DNA of 9,361 nucleotides, taken from Thermoprotei archaeon. Lineage in GTDB: Archaea > Thermoproteota > Thermoprotei > Thermofilales > B15-G2. The notes beneath the pieces were generated by a model that ran no database searches, was not told the DNA's origin, and saw nothing but the letters and a program-made list of their open reading frames with translations. Location of the stretch: the NCBI GenBank assembly GCA_003649445.1, contig QMRV01000069.1:1-9361 (forward strand), in the 5' to 3' direction. Position numbers and translations under genes: made by a program. Positions 5,715 to 9,361 of the stretch are shown here, piece by piece; position 1 is the stretch's first letter, and every line of letters starts with the position of its first letter.

Positions 5715-6863
5715 ATGGTTAAATATCCTTTAATTCCAAGTTATGTTTTAGCAGATGCTGAAACCTGCGCTAGGTGTTGTCTATGTACACTAGTTTGCCC
5801 TATTTACGAGCACACTAAAGATCCTAGTAAAACTCCTCCATATTACTCTAAAATGTTAGTAAAAATTGCTAACACAAGGTATGCATATATTCCTAGAGGT
5901 AAACTAAGCAACATATTGAAGGAAGCTATAAACGTGTATTACTGCACTCTTTGCGGAGCGTGCATAACAATGTGTCCCTTTGGAATACTTACACCAGATA
6001 TCGTGCTAACTGTTAGAGAAAACGTTTATAGGATATTTAGAGATGCAGTACCTAAACCCATAATCGAAGTTGTAAAGTCGTTGAAAGAATATGGAAATCC
6101 GTATAAACGTAAAATATCTCTTAAAAGTTTGAAGGAAAAACTTTGCCATGGTTCAGCATCTAAAAAGAAAAGTACCTTGCTATATCCTGGATGTACATTA
6201 TCTTTATTTTCCTGGAAAACAGTAGAAAATGCCGCTAAACTTCTTCTTAAAGCAGGTATAAGCATTGAAATACCAGCTGAAGTGAAGTGTTGCGGTTTCC
6301 CAGCTTTAGTTAGTGGAGATCATAGACTCTTCGTTGATACTGTTAAGGAGAATGTTAACGAATGGTCTAAATATGATGAAGTAGTATTTCTTTGTTCAGA
6401 ATGTTATAAGACTTTCCTAGAACACTATGGCGAATCTAAAGTTAATGCCTCATATATTGTAGATTACTTGTTGAAGCTTATTGATAAAGGCATTTTAAAG
6501 CCATCCACAAAATATGTTGGAGAAAAAGTCGTTATTCATGATCCATGCAACTATGGTCGCTGGCTTGGAAGATCAAATATCTTAGAAGAGCTTCTTAGGA
6601 AACTCCAAATCCCATATGTTAAACCTAAACTTCACGGTAAATACACTTACTGCTGCGGGTTTGGAGGGCTTTTAGCATTCATAGATTCAAAATTAGCTCT
6701 AGCTATTTCACATAGGAGATTAGAGAGTTTAGTTAAAGAGTCTACTACCATAGTCTCCATATGTCCTGCATGCGTACTTTCAGCAGGAAGATCACTAAAA
6801 ATAGGTAGGATTAAGGCTAAAGCCTTGAACATTATTGACCTGGCTTATGAAATACTTAAGTAA
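5715..6863 (+). CDS. HdrD/GlpC/DsrK-like Fe-S oxidoreductase with two CCG domains
   Basis: A 382-residue iron-sulfur protein. The N-terminal part has two [4Fe-4S] motifs: C18/21/24/28 (with an extra C22) and C77/80/83/87. The C-terminal half has two complete cysteine-rich CCG domains: C160, C192-C193 (CCGFP), C227 and C230; then C278, C313-C314 (CCGFGG), C350 and C353. In methanogen HdrD such domains bind the special clusters that cleave a disulfide. In GlpC, LldE, DsrK and related proteins they serve other two-electron chemistry. With all ligands kept in both domains, a thiol/disulfide-linked or similar reaction is possible; the true partner is unknown. There is no signal or membrane segment, so it should sit on the cytoplasmic face attached to the cytochrome b encoded just upstream. 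It ends 28 nt from the convergent second Tat ferredoxin. Confidence 0.88.
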   Translation: MVKYPLIPSYVLADAETCARCCLCTLVCPIYEHTKDPSKTPPYYSKMLVKIANTRYAYIPRGKLSNILKEAINVYYCTLCGACITMCPFGILTPDIVLTVRENVYRIFRDAVPKPIIEVVKSLKEYGNPYKRKISLKSLKEKLCHGSASKKKSTLLYPGCTLSLFSWKTVENAAKLLLKAGISIEIPAEVKCCGFPALVSGDHRLFVDTVKENVNEWSKYDEVVFLCSECYKTFLEHYGESKVNASYIVDYLLKLIDKGILKPSTKYVGEKVVIHDPCNYGRWLGRSNILEELLRKLQIPYVKPKLHGKYTYCCGFGGLLAFIDSKLALAISHRRLESLVKESTTIVSICPACVLSAGRSLKIGRIKAKALNIIDLAYEILK

Positions 6864-6891
6864 TTGCTCTATCCTATCAGCGTACTTACCT

Positions 6892-7536
6892 TTAACCCTT
6901 TACTTTAGAATATACTGTTAAAATCCATGAACCTATAGCCTCTTTATAATTGCTAGGTACTTCAACATATGTTAACGCGCCCGTTGGACATACTTTAACG
7001 CATGCAGGATCTCCTTTACATAAGTCACATATAATGGCATATTTTCTTTCAGGATGATATTCAGGTACATGTCCTGGGCATGATTCGTGACATAATTGGC
7101 ATCCTATGCATTTATTAGTATCTACAGTGACAAGACCCGTTTCAGCATTTACGGTTAAAGCTTTAACAGGGCATTTAGCAACACATGGAGGATTAGTGCA
7201 TTGAATACATAAGATAGGAATGTATTGTTCATTATATTTGACTATACTTACTCTAGAAACACCGTCAGCATGTACTTTGGCACATTCTTCTTCACATCTC
7301 TTACAACCTGTACACTTAGAAATATCTACTAATATCCATGGATAACCCTTTGCTGTAGGAGTAGGAGTAAGAGAAGGTGTTCCCGAAACGGTTGTGGTTA
7401 CTGTTTTAGTTACGGTTTTTTCTATCGTCTTAGGTGGGGCTACAGTATATCCTACACCGGCTCCTATAATTATTCCAGCACATGCTACTGAAACTACTTT
7501 TAGGAATTCTCTTCGCGAAATTTCCTCAGTACCCAT
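6892..7536 (-). CDS. second Tat-signal four-[4Fe-4S] ferredoxin
   Basis: A paralogue of the AOR-linked ferredoxin, 214 aa from the chosen ATG. It has the same plan: SRREFLK (7-13), a hydrophobic segment (14-33), a Thr/Pro linker (about 37-61), then C75/78/81/85, C110/113/118/122, C143/146/149/153 and C170/173/179/183. The blocks CPGH-P-YHP and ICDLC-GDP-C are shared with the paralogue. Upstream, GTG at 7548 would add four residues (MWTA). That GTG, however, is part of AGGTG, a ribosome binding site 9 nt before ATG 7536, so the ATG is preferred. A minus-strand TATA (CTTAAATA, 7580 to 7573) would start transcription near 7550. Cys19 lies inside the hydrophobic segment without a proper lipobox, so it is probably not a lipoprotein. 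No catalytic subunit is adjacent on its strand. It may be an alternative electron carrier for the AOR, serve the cytochrome b/HdrD-like complex, or serve an enzyme encoded elsewhere. Confidence 0.87.
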   Translation of the reverse strand: MGTEEISRREFLKVVSVACAGIIIGAGVGYTVAPPKTIEKTVTKTVTTTVSGTPSLTPTPTAKGYPWILVDISKCTGCKRCEEECAKVHADGVSRVSIVKYNEQYIPILCIQCTNPPCVAKCPVKALTVNAETGLVTVDTNKCIGCQLCHESCPGHVPEYHPERKYAIICDLCKGDPACVKVCPTGALTYVEVPSNYKEAIGSWILTVYSKVKG

Positions 7537-7545
7537 AGCGGTCCA

Positions 7546-7549
7546 CACC
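7546..7549 (-). promoter_or_regulatory. ribosome binding site GGTG of the second Tat ferredoxin
   Basis: GGTG (within AAGGTGT on the minus strand) lies 9 nt before ATG 7536. It overlaps the possible GTG start at 7548, which argues that the GTG is not the start. Confidence 0.5.
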
Positions 7550-7638
7550 TTGAAATAAGTTGTAATTTTTACTATTTAAGCTAGTTCTTGAATAAGTACA
7601 TTAGCTCGTAAGGTAAAAACATCATTTTCGTTTTACAA

Positions 7639-7652
7639 ATACATTAATGTAT
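7639..7652. promoter_or_regulatory. 14-bp perfect palindrome before the amidohydrolase gene
   Basis: ATACATTAATGTAT is a perfect palindrome 33 bp before ATG 7685. It overlaps the AT-rich TTTACAAATA (about 7633-7641) that could be the TATA of the gene, so a dimeric regulator bound here would block initiation. The same 148-bp divergent region also carries a near direct repeat, CTTGAAATAAGT (7549-7560) and CTTGAATAAGT (7587-7597), closer to the ferredoxin side. Confidence 0.55.
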
Positions 7653-7674
7653 GTCCCAACAAATAGTAGTACTA

Positions 7675-7678
7675 GGTG
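7675..7678 (+). promoter_or_regulatory. ribosome binding site GGTG deciding the amidohydrolase start
   Basis: GGTG lies 6 nt before ATG 7685. The in-frame GTG at 7676 is part of this site, so it is unlikely to be the initiator. Confidence 0.6.
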
Positions 7679-7684
7679 TTTTAC

Positions 7685-9064
7685 ATGGTTGAATATGATA
7701 TTTTAATTAAAAATGGTCTTGTCGTGACCATGGATTCTAAGAGAAGAGTGTTTGAGAGAGGATTTGTCGCTATTGTAGGAGATAAAATAGTTGAAGTTGG
7801 TAAAGATCCTTCAGGTAAATCTGCTGAGAAAGTTATCGATGCTAAAGGAGCTATTGTAATGCCGGGAATTATATGTGGTCATACACACTTATATGGTATC
7901 TTGCTTAGAGGTTCTCCGTGGTTTGCTAAAATAGAACCTCCAACCGATTTTATCCAAAACCTCCACCGTATATGGTGGGCTATGGATGAAATAATGAACT
8001 ACGATGATGCTTATGCTAGTGCATTAGCAGCATCCTTTGAAATGATGAAGTCCGGTGTAACACTCTTTGCTGACACTTTCTCCGGACCTAACGCTATTGA
8101 AGGTGTTTTAGATAGGATAAAGGAAGCTGTTGAGAGAGTGGGAATTAGGGGGATTATAGCGTTTGAGGCAACTGAAAGACACAGTAGAGAAGAAGGTGAG
8201 AGAGGCATTAGGGAAAACATTAGGTTTATTGAGAAAGTTAGGAGGGAAAAAGACCCACTAGTTACTGGGATGATAAGCATACATGCATCATTCACAGTTA
8301 CAAACTGGCTTCTAAAATGGGCTAGGGAATTAGCTAATCAGTACAGAGTACCTATAACATTACATACTTCAGAAGGGCTTATTGATCCCTACCATAACCT
8401 TGAAAGATACGGTATGAGAACCATTGAAAGACTATATAAAGTGGGTCTCTTAGGCCCTGATGTTGTAGCTGTTCATGCAGTTCACGTTATAGATGATGAA
8501 TTAGAACTTATAGCTAAAACAGGTACAAAAATAGCTCATAATCCGCTAAGCAACATGTTGAACGCAGTAGGTGCACCTCCCATACATAAAATGCTTAAAA
8601 TGGGTATAACAGTAACAATAGGTAATGACGGCTACATTTTTGACCCGTTCGAAAATATTAGAGGCGCATACTTGCTAGCTAAAGCAGCTTTCAGGGATCC
8701 AAGACTAATAACGCCTTTAGAAGCTATAGAAATGGCTACAATAAACGGGGCAAAAGCTTACGGATTAGAGGATAAGCTTGGCTCTCTAGAGCCAGGTAAG
8801 AAGGCAGATGTAGTAATTATTAAGCCTGAACTAATGCCTACACCATTAAATGCCGAAACAGTTTACGGGCACCTAGTAAACACTATAGATGGCGACGATG
8901 TAGATACAGTTATTGTTAATGGAAGAATAGTTATGGAGCATAGGAAATCACTAACAATATCTGAGGAGGAAGTAAACAAAGTATCTCAGGAAACTACGGC
9001 TAAATTCTGGGAAAGATTGTTAACCCAAGGAAAATACCAGCTAGACATAGTTAGGTTAGAATAG
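7685..9064 (+). CDS. SsnA-like metal-dependent aminohydrolase
   Basis: A 459-residue amidohydrolase-superfamily enzyme, closest by eye to the SsnA/ATZ-TRZ (chlorohydrolase, S-adenosylhomocysteine or guanine deaminase-like) group. The composite structure is complete: an N-terminal beta domain (1-60), a TIM barrel with metal ligands H66 and H68 (GHTHLYG), H227 (LHTSEG, with E230 as likely acid/base), H264 (VAVHAVH) and D315 (GNDG), an HASFT histidine (H200), HNPLSN (285-290), and a C-terminal LEPGKKADVVI...VNGRIV. PPTDFIQNLHRIWWAMDE (85-102) resembles the region after the HxH motif in SsnA. Where I recall DHHASP in SsnA there is ADTFSGP (129-135). The group hydrolyses C-N bonds, often deaminating purine- or pterin-like rings; the substrate here is not readable from sequence. 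ATG 7685 is preferred over GTG 7676. The gene is transcribed away from the redox cluster and converges with the protease gene 9 nt on. Confidence 0.85.
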   Translation: MVEYDILIKNGLVVTMDSKRRVFERGFVAIVGDKIVEVGKDPSGKSAEKVIDAKGAIVMPGIICGHTHLYGILLRGSPWFAKIEPPTDFIQNLHRIWWAMDEIMNYDDAYASALAASFEMMKSGVTLFADTFSGPNAIEGVLDRIKEAVERVGIRGIIAFEATERHSREEGERGIRENIRFIEKVRREKDPLVTGMISIHASFTVTNWLLKWARELANQYRVPITLHTSEGLIDPYHNLERYGMRTIERLYKVGLLGPDVVAVHAVHVIDDELELIAKTGTKIAHNPLSNMLNAVGAPPIHKMLKMGITVTIGNDGYIFDPFENIRGAYLLAKAAFRDPRLITPLEAIEMATINGAKAYGLEDKLGSLEPGKKADVVIIKPELMPTPLNAETVYGHLVNTIDGDDVDTVIVNGRIVMEHRKSLTISEEEVNKVSQETTAKFWERLLTQGKYQLDIVRLE

Positions 9065-9073
9065 CGAAAAATA

Positions 9074-9361
9074 CTAACCTAGGCAGCAAAGCCTTCTCGG
9101 GCCATCAAGTATTAGAACTAGCTTATTAATGAACTCTCTTCCCACAATATTTTTTCCTTGCCCGAAAAGCGGGGTTTCAACGTAAGTCTCGAGTCTCTGA
9201 CCATTCACTTCAACTATTGCTCTCGACACTCTCATTATAACTACGCCAGCTAATGTCCTATATGTCCTCCAATATTCGCGTGGAAGCTCACCTACTTGGA
9301 AAAAACTGTAATTACTCGACTTAAGCATAATAGAACCTTCAAAACCCGTATCTATATGGAA
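9074..9361 (-). CDS. retropepsin-like aspartic protease, 5' part beyond window
   Basis: The reading frame stays open past the ATG at 9328 to the window edge, and the added residues read FHIDTGFEGSI. DTGFEG is the active-site Asp-Thr-Gly motif of clan AA (retropepsin-like) aspartic proteases. Downstream, AIVEVNGQ, VETPLFGQGKNIVGREFINKLVLILDGPRR matches the family tail, in which a Leu/Ile-Val-Gly-Arg turn precedes a helix and a final strand ending in an Asp-Gly-Pro. So the ATG at 9328 is internal and the real gene starts beyond 9361; 95 residues are visible. Such small single-domain proteins probably work as dimers. Their substrates in archaea are largely unknown. The C-terminal CCLG is unusual. 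Its stop is 9 nt from the amidohydrolase stop, and no functional link is apparent. Confidence 0.7.
   Translation of the reverse strand, partial: FHIDTGFEGSIMLKSSNYSFFQVGELPREYWRTYRTLAGVVIMRVSRAIVEVNGQRLETYVETPLFGQGKNIVGREFINKLVLILDGPRRLCCLG

Noticed and set aside
6026..6832. Minus-strand open frames (6026-6265, 6647-6832) opposite the HdrD-like gene
   Set aside because: Shadow frames of a gene with clear CCG motifs; no motif or start signal of their own.
7450..7500. Lipoprotein signal in the second Tat ferredoxin (Cys19)
   Set aside because: The cysteine is in the middle of the hydrophobic segment and the preceding residues do not fit a lipobox.
7676..7684. GTG at 7676 as the amidohydrolase start
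   Set aside because: It is part of the GGTG ribosome binding site for ATG 7685, and homologues usually begin a few residues before the first beta strand, as the ATG does.
8011..8295. Minus-strand open frame opposite the amidohydrolase
   Set aside because: Shadow of a conserved gene; the hydrophobic look comes from the complementary codons.

Overview
The window looks like chromosomal DNA of a thermophilic, anaerobic archaeon, probably Thermoproteota (Crenarchaeota) or a close relative. The pointers are AT-rich DNA, frequent AGA/AGG and ATA codons, TATA/BRE-like promoters, GGTG(A)-type ribosome binding sites, an archaeal-style UPF0251 DNA-binding protein, and a tungsten-type aldehyde ferredoxin oxidoreductase (AOR). 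This placement is inferred from sequence character only. I see no rRNA, tRNA, CRISPR array or insertion sequence, and no gene-free stretch longer than about 150 bases.

Layout. Positions 1-848 (+) hold the C-terminal two thirds of a major facilitator transporter cut by the window edge. Positions 895-1218 (-) encode a UPF0251/DUF134 regulator, and 1297-2235 (-) an unrecognised 312-residue protein. The core is a redox cluster. A Tat-signal four-cluster ferredoxin (4166-4924, -) is followed 1 nt later by an AOR-family enzyme (2287-4164, -). Divergent from them is a two-gene membrane unit: a NarI/HdrE-like cytochrome b (5064-5708, +) and an HdrD/GlpC/DsrK-like iron-sulfur protein with two complete CCG domains (5715-6863, +). 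A second Tat-signal four-cluster ferredoxin (6892-7536, -) meets it tail to tail. Next comes an SsnA-like metal-dependent amidohydrolase (7685-9064, +). The window ends in the C-terminal part of a retropepsin-like aspartic protease (9074 to the edge, -).

How the genes may work together (inference). The AOR would oxidise an aldehyde-like substrate, or reduce a carboxylate-like one. It would exchange electrons with its ferredoxin partner, and the cytochrome b/HdrD-like pair would link this to membrane quinone or a thiol/disulfide couple. The AOR has no signal peptide but its operon partner has a Tat signal plus a Thr-rich stalk, so the enzyme may be carried out of the cell by hitch-hiking or may be tethered at the membrane.

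The features most worth a second look are: the first cluster cysteine of the AOR replaced by aspartate; nested inverted repeats in the divergent promoter between the two redox operons; a 14-bp perfect palindrome before the amidohydrolase; and an inverted repeat around the UPF0251 promoter. Several start codons are reassigned here from ribosome-binding-site position.
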